From positions 1,798,629 to 1,862,628 of the forward strand of contig SSNU01000247.1 in the NCBI GenBank assembly GCA_012064415.1: a stretch of DNA of 64,000 nt, read 5' to 3'. The notes beneath the pieces were generated by a model. It was given only the letters and a program-made list of their open reading frames with translations, ran no database searches and had not been told where the DNA came from. Positions within the stretch are counted from its first letter, which is position 1; the number at the start of each line of letters is the position of its first letter. Below are positions 1-12,000 of this stretch, piece after piece. This DNA is from Gyrodactylus bullatarudis. Lineage: Eukaryota; Platyhelminthes; Monogenea; Gyrodactylidea; Gyrodactylidae. Made by a program: the position numbers and the translations under genes.

Positions 1-177
1 AATGATTTTATCGGCATATGAAGATATTTCAACATTGGAATGAATGAAGAGAGCAGTTCGGGGATTTAAAGTTTTGCCGTAATCAAAAGAATCTTTAATG
101 TCATACCTATTGGTCCCTTTTGCGAAAGCATTCGGTAAAATGAGGAGAAAAGTAAGACTTGCTAAAAATTTTATCAT
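1..177 (-). CDS. 5' fragment of a secreted or membrane protein
   Basis: An open frame runs from an ATG at 177 down to the window edge without a stop (59 codons, incomplete). The first about 19 residues (MIKFLASLTFLLILPNAFA) look like a signal peptide: one lysine, a hydrophobic core and an A-x-A cleavage site. The mature start is polar (KGTNRYDIKDSFDYG). I do not recognise the family. It lies head-to-head with CDK12, so the two probably share the 121-bp spacer as promoter. The rest of the gene lies outside the window; an intron just beyond the edge is possible. Confidence 0.5.
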   Translation of the reverse strand, partial: MIKFLASLTFLLILPNAFAKGTNRYDIKDSFDYGKTLNPRTALFIHSNVEISSYADKII

Positions 178-298
178 GAGTTTTAAATGTTCAATTTAGA
201 AAAACAGAATTTAAAATATTCTATTATCAAAGTAGCTTAGTAGGTATTAGTTTGATTTATTGAACTTATTTGATCTTCGGATTGAATCGATCCGTTTA
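178..298. promoter_or_regulatory. Short divergent intergenic region (putative bidirectional promoter)
   Basis: This 121-bp AT-rich spacer separates the start of the leftward secreted-protein fragment from the split start codon of CDK12. No clear TATA box or other element could be assigned. The promoter role is inferred only from the head-to-head arrangement, which recurs eight times in the window. Confidence 0.4.
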
Positions 299-2846
299 AT
301 GTATGTTATAATTTTTAATTAAAATTATAGGTCTAGAGTTCATTCAGATCGTTATAGAGATTACGATAGTCATTCTCGATCAGAGAGAAGTCCCTATAGA
401 TCTGACAGATCCTCCTCCCGACATCATAAAAAGCATAAAAAGCACAAATCTCGACATCAAGACGAGGATGAAAGGGACGATTTTAGTCGTAATTACGAAC
501 GAATGAAAAGGGAAAGATCCTCTTCATCGCATCATAGAAAACATAGTCGCTCTTCACATCGTAAAAAAAAATCAACACGACACTCGAGCCCAAGCCCAGG
601 TTCATCATCTAAATACAATGATAGAAGTGATTCGGGTGAGAATGATCCCTTGGAAAATTTTAAATACAAGACATCTTTGTTTTCTGAGATTAAAAAGAAC
701 TCGTCTTTAATGAAAAGAGAGTCATTTTCGCGATTCAAAGATGATCGTCGGACCAAGGAATCGGATCAGATGCTCTTAGATGAAATAGATTTGCCTTCCA
801 CTAATCCGAAAAATGATCTCAATGACATTCCAGTGCCTCCAGATACAAACTTAGAATCGATACCACCCCCACCACCTCCAATTAAACCAAACAATTATTT
901 TAGTTCCAATGAAAAAAAGGCACCATCTGTCTCTTCAAATTCTTTTAACAATTCTGATTTACCTTTGCCTCCTGGAATATCCATTGAAGAAAAGCGGATT
1001 GTTCATGCATCCGGTGGCAATAGGAATAGATCTTCAAACAGTCTTTTGTGTAAAAGTGGAGATAAAAAGCCCAAGTTTGTCATTTTTGCGTTATACCTTT
1101 TCTTTAGGCTTTACTATAATCGATCAGAATTACGATCCAATCAAACCTGGGGGGAAAGATCAATTGTGTCTTTTTCAGACTTTGTTCAAGTTGGAGAAGG
1201 AACCTATGGTCAGGTTTACAAAGCTATTGACAAGGCAACTGGTTAGTTTATATTTTATTATTATTTTTCAAAGTGAAGTTGATAATTTATTAATTTAAGG
1301 CGAATTTAAAGCCATGAAGAAGGTTCTCCTTGCCAATGAATCAGAAGGCTTCCCAATAACAGCAATCAGAGAGATAAAAATTCTCCGTCAACTAAGACAT
1401 CCCAACATTGTTAACTTGTGTGAAATAGTCACTGATAAGGAAAATCCTCTCGACTTCAAGAAGGACTCTGGAGCATTTTATCTCGTTTTTGACTATATGG
1501 ATCATGATCTTTATGGTTTGCTAGAGTCTGGGCTTGTGGTCCTCTCTGAGCAGAATATTCAATCGTTTATGAAGCAGTTGTTGGAAGGTCTCAACTACTG
1601 TCACGAAAAGCATTTCCTTCATAGAGACATAAAATGCTCAAATATTTTAATTAATAGAAAGTAAACAGCCTCTCTCGCGTTCAATCGTCACCATTCTCTC
1701 TAACCTTTACTTTCTTCCAGGGGACAGTTGAAATTGGCTGATTTTGGCTTGGCAAGACTCTTTATTCCAGATGATGATTGCAGACCATATACAAATAAGG
1801 TCATAACCCTATGGTATAGACCTCCAGAGTTACTCTTGGGAGAAGAATGTTATCGTACCCCTGTAGATATTTGGTCAGTGGGCTGTATTCTAGGTGAATT
1901 CTTCATTAGACGTCCAATGTTTCAGTCCAAATCAGAAATGGAACAACTAGAGGTCATCAGTCAAATTTGCGGCTATCCAAATCCCCTTACTTGGCCTAGT
2001 GTGGAAAGATTACCCTTGTATCAAACCTTCAAACCAAGACGACCATATCGTCGTAGACTACGGGAAGATTATTCCATGTGAGTATTATTTATTTTTGGTT
2101 ATTTAATCTAAGAAATTCAATCTTTCGCTCTGTGATAGGCTTCCGAAATTGGCATTGAATCTGTTGGATAACATGCTTCAGCTGGATCCGAAGAAGAGAT
2201 GTTCTGCCAAAGAGGCCCTTGACTGCCATTGGTTAAAAGATATCAGGACTGACAAATTACCTCCATTAGAGTGGGTTTTGGGAATAATAATTTAATTCAT
2301 TCTATTAAAATTCATCTAAAACTAGTCTTCCAAAGAGCGATTGCCATGAAATGTGGCTGAAAAAGAAACGCAAAGAGGCCTATGAAAAACAGAAAAAGGC
2401 TGCATTAGCCAAGAAAAATGAAGAGCAAAATCAGAAGAGCTCAGTTCCTCATCAGAGCGGTAGTAATTCTGTAGGTTATTTTTAATTCATTTCTGTTTAT
2501 TGATGTATTTGATTTTATTCTCAAACTCGCTTTCATGTAGGCATCGGGTGAAATCAATGCTAAAAAGGATTCCCTCCTTCTCCAACAACTCTTGGTGACC
2601 TTATCAGATCCGGAGATTGATCTAAAACAGGTTGTTCTCGAGGCTCTAAAAGACCAACCAGATCTTGTTAAAAATCTCAAGGAGCTCGCAAGTCAAGACA
2701 TAAACGCTTTGTCTAGCAAGGAATTGGAGGCTCTAAAGAAAATTTCTGATACGCTCTATCAACTCTCAGATGAACAGCAAAATTCTGCTGCAACGATAAA
2801 TAACCTACCTAATGGTGACTCATCATCCTCAGTTAAAAAAGATTAA
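299..2846 (+). CDS. CDK12: Cyclin-dependent kinase 12/13 (transcription elongation CTD kinase)
   Basis: Serine/threonine kinase that, with cyclin K, phosphorylates the RNA polymerase II C-terminal domain. Exons: 299-300, 331-1074, 1108-1241, 1300-1660, 1721-2077, 2139-2270, 2326-2470, 2541-2846; total 2181 nt, 726 aa. An arginine/serine- and lysine-rich N-terminus and a proline-rich stretch precede the kinase domain. That domain starts near the glycine loop ([11 protein letters not shown]) and has the PITAIRE helix, HRDIKCSN catalytic loop, DFG and a T-loop ending in [13 protein letters not shown]. The motif WGER just before the domain and the tail after it ([14 protein letters not shown]) match CDK12/13 rather than CDK9. 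The C-terminus is much shorter than in human CDK12. The start codon appears to be split by a 30-bp intron (AT|G), and the 33-bp second intron has no in-frame stop. Identity is very secure; the first exon is inferred. Confidence 0.93.
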
Positions 2847-3248
2847 TTTTATTTTATAAAAAAAATGCAAAAACGATTTTGATATTACCGTCATTATAAT
2901 ATATATTGTGAAATATTAGTAGAAGAAAGTAAAAAACTTTTGGACCATTATTTTGACACACGAAACTCTCTTGATATCATCTTGGAAGAAGGGAGTTATC
3001 CCCCTCCCTCTTTATACAATGACATTTTGATTGCATACATGTACAAATTAAATTAATAAAAAATTTTAATATTTTTAAAAACTTTTGGTGTAGTCATCCG
3101 TATAAAATCTGTTAAACATAATGGGTGTGGTATTTAACAAATCACATCTTAATTAGACATGTCATTGTAGGCATGAAAAAAAGGTTATTTTTTGGAGAAA
3201 AAATCATGTTGACTAAATTTGTATTGACATTAAATGGAAAATTAACGT
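2847..3248. other. Convergent 3' intergenic region
   Basis: This lies between the CDK12 stop and the stop of the leftward R3H gene. It is AT-rich, with AATAAA-like words (for example aattaataaaaa near 3050) consistent with 3' UTRs and polyadenylation sites of both genes. No coding frame was seen. Confidence 0.5.
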
Positions 3249-4164
3249 TCAAGAAGAATTTAAAAAGAAATTCTCCGGAAATGAAACCTCATTAATTGTT
3301 GCTAGAGAAGTAACATTGATCTGACGATCAAGTATGGTGTCATTGTACGTACTAAAGGAGTTTAGGTCAAGATGTTGGGCAATTTGATGGACCAACTTAC
3401 GCTGAAAATTGTCCAGCCATATAGGATCACCATCTTTGAGGCCAAGAAGGGATTTTTTAGGAAACCAGTTCAAATTTGAGTTTCTTTGGGAAAAAACAGA
3501 ACGAAGTTCTCTCTCTACATTTTCACACAAATAAATATCATACGGGCTAAGCGAACGTTCATGGCATTTTCGCTTTCTAGTTCGATAAAACTTTCTATAA
3601 TGCTCCAGGGGATTCAAGTAGACTTTTTCCAAAGATTTGAAGCTTAGCCTATCCTCGATGGTTTCAGTTTTTTGTTTCGGTACAATAACAAAGTCTTCGA
3701 GAAATTCACTATCGCTGTTGACTTGTTCAGCTTTTTTGAACTTTTTCCTCTTGTTCATTGAGCTCGGAATAAACTTTGGACAATTCTTTGAGAGTATTTC
3801 ATTTTGTTCAATCTCTGATTTAGAAACAAATTCTTGCCAAACCTTGAGCAAGCTTAAAATACTTAATGAGAAATTACCTTTCATCGCTAAGAATTTTACT
3901 CAAATATGTACTTCCTGTTATTTCTTCGGGTAAAAAATAGGTCTCATCCAGATCAGCTTCCAAAAGAATAGATAAAGAAAACAAGCAAGCATTATTTCTA
4001 TGTCTGCGTGAGGCTCTGGAGCCAATTGATCGCCTAGTGGGTAGCTCAGATGATACCTTTTTCTTGTAATTACTATTAAAATTGAGACTTCGCGAGAAAT
4101 CAGAGAAATTACTCTCCGAAGTTATGTCGGTATCGGAGAGATGATTGATCGATTGAACTTCCAT
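3249..4164 (-). CDS. R3H domain-containing protein (R3HDM4-like)
   Basis: Two exons, 4164-3878 and 3852-3249 (891 nt, 296 aa), joined by a 25-bp intron. The N-terminus is serine-rich, followed by a basic patch (RRSIGSRASRRHRNN), an acidic stretch and a lysine-rich patch. Near the C-terminus FQRKLVHQIAQHLDLNSFS fits the R3H pattern (R-x3-H, a small residue, then L-x-S-x-S), a fold that binds single-stranded nucleic acid. Order and length resemble R3HDM4, a poorly characterised protein; that match is from memory and needs a search. An alternative 25-bp intron (donor at 3904, acceptor ending at 3880) also keeps the frame, but the chosen junction gives better continuity around ILSDESLLKVWQEF. Divergent from the Nuf2-like gene. 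Confidence 0.6.
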
Positions 4165-4278
4165 ATTCAAAATGTTGTCTCAACCTGTTGATTTTAATTT
4201 TTACTTGATCATTGGTGAAATTTTGTTTATCCTTTCTTAATTATTAATAAGATAATTTTAATTTAATACAGAAGAAAA
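4165..4278. promoter_or_regulatory. Divergent intergenic spacer (putative bidirectional promoter)
   Basis: There are 114 bp between the ATG of the leftward R3H gene and the ATG of the rightward Nuf2-like gene. It is AT-rich, with no recognisable element. The assignment rests on geometry only. Confidence 0.4.
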
Positions 4279-5443
4279 ATGAATTGGGCAACTAGGATCC
4301 AAGAAAACACATTCAAGGACAAGGTTCAGAGGCTTATCGGTAGAGATCTCAAGGAAAACTCTTTAAGCAATGGTAAGTCTTTAAATTATTTTGCATAGTT
4401 AAAAGCGTTTTCGCAATCCTTCAAGAGATTATTGAGCGTTACCTGCTGTTAAAAGTACCAAGTGAAGATTTTTCAAAATCCTTCTTCTTCCGTACCCTTG
4501 CCAAGCAATATTCAATTAATTTAAATTGTATTTCTTTTTCCAAGAAGCCTGAAATGGGAGTATTGGCTCATCTTTTATACATGCTTGTTGCACAATTGGA
4601 GAATTTACCTGCAGTAATAAACCAAAGTGAGATTCTTGAAGACGAAGTAACCCAACGTGATAAAGAGTATCGAGATATGTTGACTGCTCTTGAGGAAGAA
4701 AAGTCGAAAGAAGAAATGATGAAGTCACGCCTAGAGAATTTTCAAAATAAAGCCAATGACTATGTTGTTGAAAATTACCAGGAAAAATACCAAGAGCTGC
4801 AACGTAGAAACGAGTATATATTAAAATATTGATTAATTTTTTTAGAGAATTATCTGCCGCTGTTGTCCAATTTCAAGCAGAAATAAAAGAAATCACCAGC
4901 TCTATGGAAATGGGTGAGGTGGAGTGCCAGAAAATGAGGAAACTTAACGAAGAGCTGTTACCAAAGGTGATTGAGAATCCAGAAGAATTAAGGGAAGACC
5001 TCAAGAAGGCTGTACAGCAGCGGGATAATGCTCTGCTACTGTTGGAAGATTCGATTAAAGCAATGCGTGAAAATAAACAGTTTAATAACGACCTCTTGGC
5101 CTTACAGACATCTCCTTTCAGTGAATTGCTTGAACAAGTCATGTTGTTCTGCGAAAAAATGAACAAAATTAATCAGCTCCGACATGATGACAAGGAAATT
5201 CTCCAGATAGTTCCACAGTATGAGCGACTTTTATCTGAACTCGCTTCGATAATTGAAGATCAGAGATCTGTTTATGCTGAGTATACTCAAGAGAATGAAC
5301 ATATTATGAATGAGCTGTTTAGTCTGGAAGAGGAAATGAATAAGGCCAAGAGTATTCGTGAATACTATTCATCCCGGGAGGAGAGCTTGAGTGCTTCTAT
5401 GCAAACATTTTACCATCATATTCTCCAGACTAATGAAATTTGA
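4279..5443 (+). CDS. Coiled-coil protein, possibly kinetochore Nuf2-like
   Basis: Exons 4279-4372, 4426-4813 and 4846-5443 (1080 nt, 359 aa), with introns of 53 and 32 bp. About 120 N-terminal residues look globular (possible calponin-homology-like region). The rest is heptad-rich coiled coil full of E, K, Q and L. A segment reading KVIENPEELREDLKKAVQ resembles the equivalent stretch of Nuf2 (SPEKL then a KD-x-VQ), the NDC80-complex subunit that binds microtubules at kinetochores. The similarity is weak, so another spindle or centrosome coiled-coil protein is possible. A second open stretch at 5494-5585, preceded by a TTTAAAG acceptor, would extend the protein if an earlier phase-1 donor (for example at 5390) is used. 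Confidence 0.45.
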
Positions 5444-6082
5444 AATAATAATTTGCAATTAAATACATATGTATAATTTATTCTTATTTAAAGCTCTATC
5501 AAGGCTGTACATAAGTAAGGTTGAGTTTGCCAAGAAGGCTGACAACAAAAAGTCAGCTCTCGGTCTAAAAGTTTTGTACAAATGAGTTAGTTCATTTCAA
5601 ATTTGTAATTTGATCATTGTAGAAGTAGTTGTGAGGGTGGGATTGAGGGAAATTCAAGCTGAACTGGTAGAAAAATGAATGAGATAAAAATAATAAAAAT
5701 TAATTCCGGATTGCTCCTGGGATTACTGCGGAGGGAGGGGGATTTAGCTGCCTCTGTTTTTCTTCTTCGTCTAGGGAACAATTTGGTAACTGTGTGAGTG
5801 AATGAAGGGGGAGGAAGAGGCATTCTTTGTTGATGTTATTTTGTATAATGTACAATGTATAAAATTTGAAAAAATATTGCAAATGGAAACCAACCATCAA
5901 GAAAAAAAAGTTAAAATTTTCGTAATAAATAAAAACTGGATGTAAAAGTAATCATGTGTGATCTGTACAGAGAAATCAAAATATTCAATAAATAATGATA
6001 TTTACAAATGACTAAATGTTATACATAATGAGGCTAAAGATTTTGTGCGCATTAGTGGAGTGGAGCCAATGATTGATTCGAG
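5444..6082. other. Convergent 3' region between the Nuf2-like gene and NIPBL
   Basis: AT-rich sequence carrying the presumed 3' UTRs of both convergent genes. One 30-codon open stretch at 5494-5585 could be an alternative last exon of the upstream gene. Short leftward frames around 5614-5900 are low complexity, lack splice support and were not called. Confidence 0.4.
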
Positions 6083-9000
6083 TTAATTCGAGGCATCGGA
6101 GAGACTACTCTGATTTTCATCACTGGAAATGTCAATGATGGTCTTTTTCTTGTTGGTTCTCTTCGGACGACCTCCCTTGCCGGCTTTAGCCTTGGGAGCA
6201 GATTTTGCCAACATCAACTTAGAGCCAGCATCATCACTCTGCAAAAATTAATTTTTTCAATAAAGATTTGTAATCTTTCTATTTTGCAAGAGGAATAAAA
6301 ACTCACATCACTATCATGGTCCTCATCAGACTCATTGATTTGGCCGACAACAGTTAGAATTTTCTTTGTAGACTTTGGCAACGTGATACCCTCCATGTTT
6401 GTGTTCGGCTCAAGACCATTCATCAGTTCATCATCGTTGGCTGAGATATGCTCCACTGAGAGAATGACTTTACGAAACTCTAGGTACTCTTGTATGAGTA
6501 TCTTTGGGCTGTCAACTCCCTGGTGGAGACTTGACGAGTTCAAGTTGATATCCAATTCATCGCGATCGTCATTGAAGTAATTAACAAAGCTATTCGTAAC
6601 TGAATTGACTACGGAAGATGGATCTGTGATATCTTGCTGATTGGAATCAGTTGACAGGGAAACGGGAGGTTTACGATAGTGTTTCATCAATGGAGAATCG
6701 TCATACTTCCACAATTCCGACCATTTATCATGTAGAGAGTGCAAGAGACTAGTCAGCTGTTGACCGGCTATCTTCAGACAACTAACAGGATGAAAACGAA
6801 CACCAACCTTTCGTGTGAGTGGACGTTCCCAGACTTTTGCCGGATCAGTGGGAGAGTACTTTTGAATTTTTCTAGTTAATGGGAAAAATCAAATCGAAAT
6901 TTAATAATGTCCAGAATGGAAAATCAGAATAACTCACGCATCGGTAATTGAATAGACTTCACGTAAGTATTGCTTCAGTTTTATCAGGAGGATACATGCC
7001 CTACTGGAATGGATTGCTTCTCGCATGACCTGGTGAGCAGTTTGGGAATACTTTTCAAGACGATTAATCAACATTTCTTCATTCTCCTCTTCCTCCGGAT
7101 CTATGAGACATGCAGCGTATTTAGGGAAATCTTTGGCGGAGACTTTACCAGAAAGCACTTGAAGACCGCCAGGAAGATTGGGATTAAAGTTTGCATTATA
7201 GGTAAAGGCTCCCGAATTTTGTTGACTATTATTAAATGCTATTGTCTGTTGAAGGCGTTCTGTAATTGCTTGAATGGTCAAATGCTCCATTTGGGCTGTT
7301 GCATGGTCCTGACGCATCATAGCCTGCTGCATGGCCATCTGATGACATGCGATATTGTCTCTAAGTTGATTTTCCATTTGCGTTCTGGCCTCATTCTCAA
7401 GACGGGCCTTTTCAGCGCAAGCCTCTTCAAATTTGGCTTTGGCCTCGGGAAAAAGGGCATCCCTAACTGAGGAGAGAAGATTGGTCCCGATTGTCCCGAC
7501 AAGTAGGTCAATATGATGTACCAGGAAAAGGGGTTCATCTTGATTCTGGTAGGGAAAGTAGGCAAGGTTATCAGCGATATAGATGAGACGACGCAGGGAA
7601 CATCGTTTCTTAACATTATTGTCATCGAAAAGGTTGAGTAAATTATTTAGAAATGCTCTTCTTTGGCCACGATTAGGACGCAACATTGAATACAACTGAC
7701 AGTTGAGAGCGGATGGGACTTCAGATTCTGGATTCCATGAACCACGGATTGAGCCAAAGGATTCTTGAGGAGATTGTAACTGAGGTGTATTAGTTGGTGG
7801 CATATCAACTGAATCTTCATCGTCACGAGAGTCCTTAAAGTTTCGAGAAGACCTTCGGGGCATACTGTTGTTGTTGGCAGAAGATTTTTTCTGACTGGGT
7901 TGAATTTCGCCCAAGGCAGAATTCAGTCGAATATTAGCTGATTCTTGTTGTTTTAATTTGAAATGATCTGAGGTCACTTCTGAGTATAACAGGAATTGCA
8001 AGCGATATGACAGAGATATACCTTGGGCGGCCCTCATCTGGAAGGAGAAGAAAAATTTTAATTTAGAATATTAGCACAAGGGAATGGTCGTAAATGGCAC
8101 TTACATTGACAAAGCCAGGAAATTTTGTCTCAATCTCCATGAGTTGAGAGTCTGCTTTCACCCTGACGTTTGGATCTGTGTCTGTCTGCATACTAATGAG
8201 ATAAGGAACTGTCACGATAGGATGTATTAAACCTTGTTTAAGGATTGTTGTGATAACGGAGAGGGCAATTAGTCTAACATTAACTTGACCATTGTAAAAG
8301 TTTTCGAGAATATCTTTGAGATAGGTCTGAGCGACTAGAGAGCCAGTTCCAGAGGCCACATCTCCCATCTCCTTCAGTGATTCATTGTTTTGAATTATTT
8401 TCCCTTGTGAAAATATGAGAAATTAGAAAAGAATACACACACACACGAGTTAATGAATGGAGGGGTTGAGTAGATCTGAGAGACTTACATTTTGAGTCAT
8501 GATCAAGCATGCGTTTCTCTTCTTCATGGAAAAAGTTGAGCAAATTTTCAAGGATAAGACACTTGAGTTCAAGGATGGTCACATCTTGCGAATTGGAGGT
8601 GTCACCGATCTCTTTAAGATGTCGAGCGGCTGGTGGGAGACGCTGCCTTCGTTCCTCTAGCGATAGTTGAGGTGGAGATGCTGGAAACTGAAGAAGGTAC
8701 TGATAGAATTTCGTCAGTTTTGTTCCAATTAGTAGTTTATGATGTCTAGCACAGAGGAAGCCGAGACCTGAGAGGGCATTCTTCCTCAAGGCCAGGTCGT
8801 CAACAGAGAATTCGAGATAAAACATGAGATTCTCAAAGACAGAATTCAGTAAATTTTTATCCTCATTATTCCTTTCAAGGACATCAGGACTAAAATGTTT
8901 ACACAAAAGGCCAACAGTGAAGAGAGCTCTCATGAGGGAGGATCGGTAGTGAATCGGTATGGAAATGGGGCAAAATTCATGGTTAGGATCTTGATTCTGA

Positions 9001-12000
9001 ATCTCTTGACGACACTTGACCAGTGTAGAGTAGAACCGATGAAAGCAATCGCGGACAAGTTGAAAGTTTTTGCTAACCTTGTTGACAATCGCACCAAGGC
9101 ATCCTACACAAGCCTCAAGGACTAGTTTACCATATTTCAGGGTTAGCATGACCATTTCCTCTTCCAATTTGCTTATCATAGTTTCACTTGGATGATCCAT
9201 CAGGGGTACTGTCATCTCCAGGATCCTTGATACATGATGGACAATTTGCATGTCACTAGAGTCAGAACAGCTAATTGACAAGTAGGGTTGCAATTGCATG
9301 GCATGGTCAATCATGAATTCCGGGCGAATATTTGTTATAAGATGAAGCGTTGCTAGGCAGGCTAAAAGGCGCTTATTTGATTTTTCACTGACTTCTTCTA
9401 ATCTTATGACATTCTCCATAAGGCAGTCAACAATCTGGGTGCAAGCCTTCTCGACAGGCTGGGTTTTTTCTGTTTCTTCCTTTTTCAAGAGATTATTCAA
9501 GAATTGTTCGAACCACTCAAGACCAGTCTTTTGGCAGACACTGACAACATCAGTAATATTCATGACCCTACGATAGAGCTTCATTGAGCCGCGTTCTCGG
9601 ATGGGAGTGAACCACATTGTTTGAAAGACATCCTGGACCAATTTCTTTATGCCCTCCTCATCATTGATCCGACGTATCATTTTAACACAAATCTCTGGAA
9701 TCTTTGGGAAATCAGGCTGCTCAAGACAAATGTCTCGGAGAATTTTTATCACCCTTTTACGGACGGAAACACCCTTGTCGAGGATACGATCAGAGAACAT
9801 GCCATAGTAACGAATCGATAATTCTGGTTTGCATGAAATAAATCGTCCCAATAAGTCAATAGCAGCTTCACGGACACTTGTGGAAGTGTCCAACAAACGG
9901 GCATGAACTGCTTTTTCAATATCTGCTCTGGCTAAGATATCTGGGTCAGCTTCAACGACTGCACTGAGACATCTTAGAGCCTTAGTTCTCACAGCAACTG
10001 AAGTCTCACTTAACAACTGATAAAAAGAGAAAATGGCATGATACATGTGCAAGTGAGTATCTATGTGAAATCTAACTTACCTTGCATATCTGTGAGAGGT
10101 AAATGTCAAAACTCTGGGAAAAAGGACGCATGCTTGCTAGATATTTACAAATAATGCAGGCATCTTCATAGTCCATGATGGATTTGTAGACAACACCGAA
10201 CAACTGTCCATTGGCTCTTTGTCCAGCAGCAAGGTTATTAAGATGCACCAAGGGATTGGTCCTTAGACGTCTCTGTCTTTTCCATTCATCGACACTCTCT
10301 ATGGCTCTGCCTGTAATGTATTTTCTCCTGCGTTCAGCTTGTTGAAGGTTGGTTGCTTCTTGTTTACTCGAGCGAAGAATTTCACTGGACTCTTCATCAT
10401 CATCTTCTATGATATTTCGAGGATCTTTGAGTGCATTCAGATGACATCGCGCCTTTTCGTGTTCTCTTGTACAATCATTCAACCATTGTGAGATGTAGAA
10501 TCGCCTCGCAAACTAAATTTGAAATTTTTATCAAAATTTAATCAGATAAAAATCTCAGATACTTACAATGGCAGTTGGATCATCAGATGCCTCGATAAGA
10601 TAATCCAAGAGGGCATCCCTGAGTGCTTGAATCCGATCCATTTTTGCAAATAACGAGAGCGTCTTCTGTTTGGGAATCTTTTGTTTGGAGTCTTCGCCAT
10701 TCTTGACTTCTTGATCATCGTCACTATTGTCTGAATCATCGTCTTCCTTCCCATGAAGAAGACCTTTGATAATGTTGTCAATGTCTTTCTCACGAAGTTG
10801 ACTACTAACAGCATCCCTGCGCAATGTAGAAGCAACAGTGCCCAAGTAATCAACCGATGCAACTCTGGTGGTTTGATCGAGATTTTTATTGTTAAACTGT
10901 TGCACGAGTAATGTACCCAACATTGACAACATAACTTCAGCAGCTGGCCATTCTGGCTTATTCACAGTCAGGAGGAGATCATTAACAAAGTTCTCGAATA
11001 TGGCCCTATGGTCATCTTCGCCTTTGAGGGTGGATCTAAGAAAATATTATTTTTACACCTCAGATCAATAATCTTTTGGGTCGAAAAATGAACTGACAAA
11101 AAACCACTACTCTTACGATAATTGGAATGATCATGCTTAAAACTACTTGAACTTTGATTAGAGATGAAGAGAGACTGTGAAAATATATTTTATGTAGACT
11201 CACTTTCTGAGGAACGCTGAGAGAAACATGTGAGCAGTCCTCATGGAGTTTTTATAGCAAGTGAGCATTTTCACTTCGTCGTCGTGGGAGATTTTGTCTT
11301 CCTCCTTCTTGGCGGAATCCTTCTTATCTTCCGTGTCTAGTTTCTTTTCCTTGTCGTTTTGAGAATCTCCATTGTTTTCATTTTGGAAGACTGGCAAACT
11401 GACAGACTGGACCAACATTAGAGCAAGAGCCGTTAACATTTGAATGCTATCCTCGCTGTTGAGTCGATAAGTTCGAAGATTCTTCTTACTAGTAGGCAAC
11501 CTGGAGAGGCTAGCTAGAATATCCTCGATGATAAGCTTACGATGGGCTTCGTAACGATAAAATATTGCGGTCAATAGTTTCAGACCCGCTAATTGGAGTT
11601 CGTTAACGTTTTCCACGAAGAACACTGAAACTCCTATTGAAGATAAAGTTAGAACGATGCCATCGGTTAATCTTTGGATGTTGACTAATTCGCCCATTTC
11701 TGAGATACATTCTACGATTCGATGATAAAGTTGAATGGTACTTTTTATTTTTACTTCCAGCTTGTGACGTGATCTTTTACCCTTAATCGAGGTTAAACTG
11801 TCCTTACAGGCGGAATCCATACGATAAACCGAATCGTACTCGGGAAAGATTGTATTGTTAAGCTGAAAGCGAATTATTTGAACAGCTTTCTCTAAAAAGT
11901 CCTCAAGGTAAATTTCTTTGGGCATATCATTGGCAGTCATTAGATGGAGGCCAATCTCTGTACTTAGGATTGATCTGAGAACACGTTCCATGGCTAATTC

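Noticed and set aside
299..331. Idea that a spliced leader ending in ATG supplies the CDK12 start at 331
   Set aside because: ATG followed by the bases at 331 would read ATG GTC TAG, an immediate stop, so only cis-joining of AT to G gives an open frame. A leader not contributing ATG remains possible.
909..1298. Rightward 129-codon frame overlapping the CDK12 kinase start
   Set aside because: It is a shifted frame of the CDK12 exon plus intron read-through. The true frame carries WGER and [11 protein letters not shown].
6970..7470. 166-codon rightward frame inside NIPBL
   Set aside because: Antisense shadow of the NIPBL HEAT-repeat exon, without splice sites or family resemblance.
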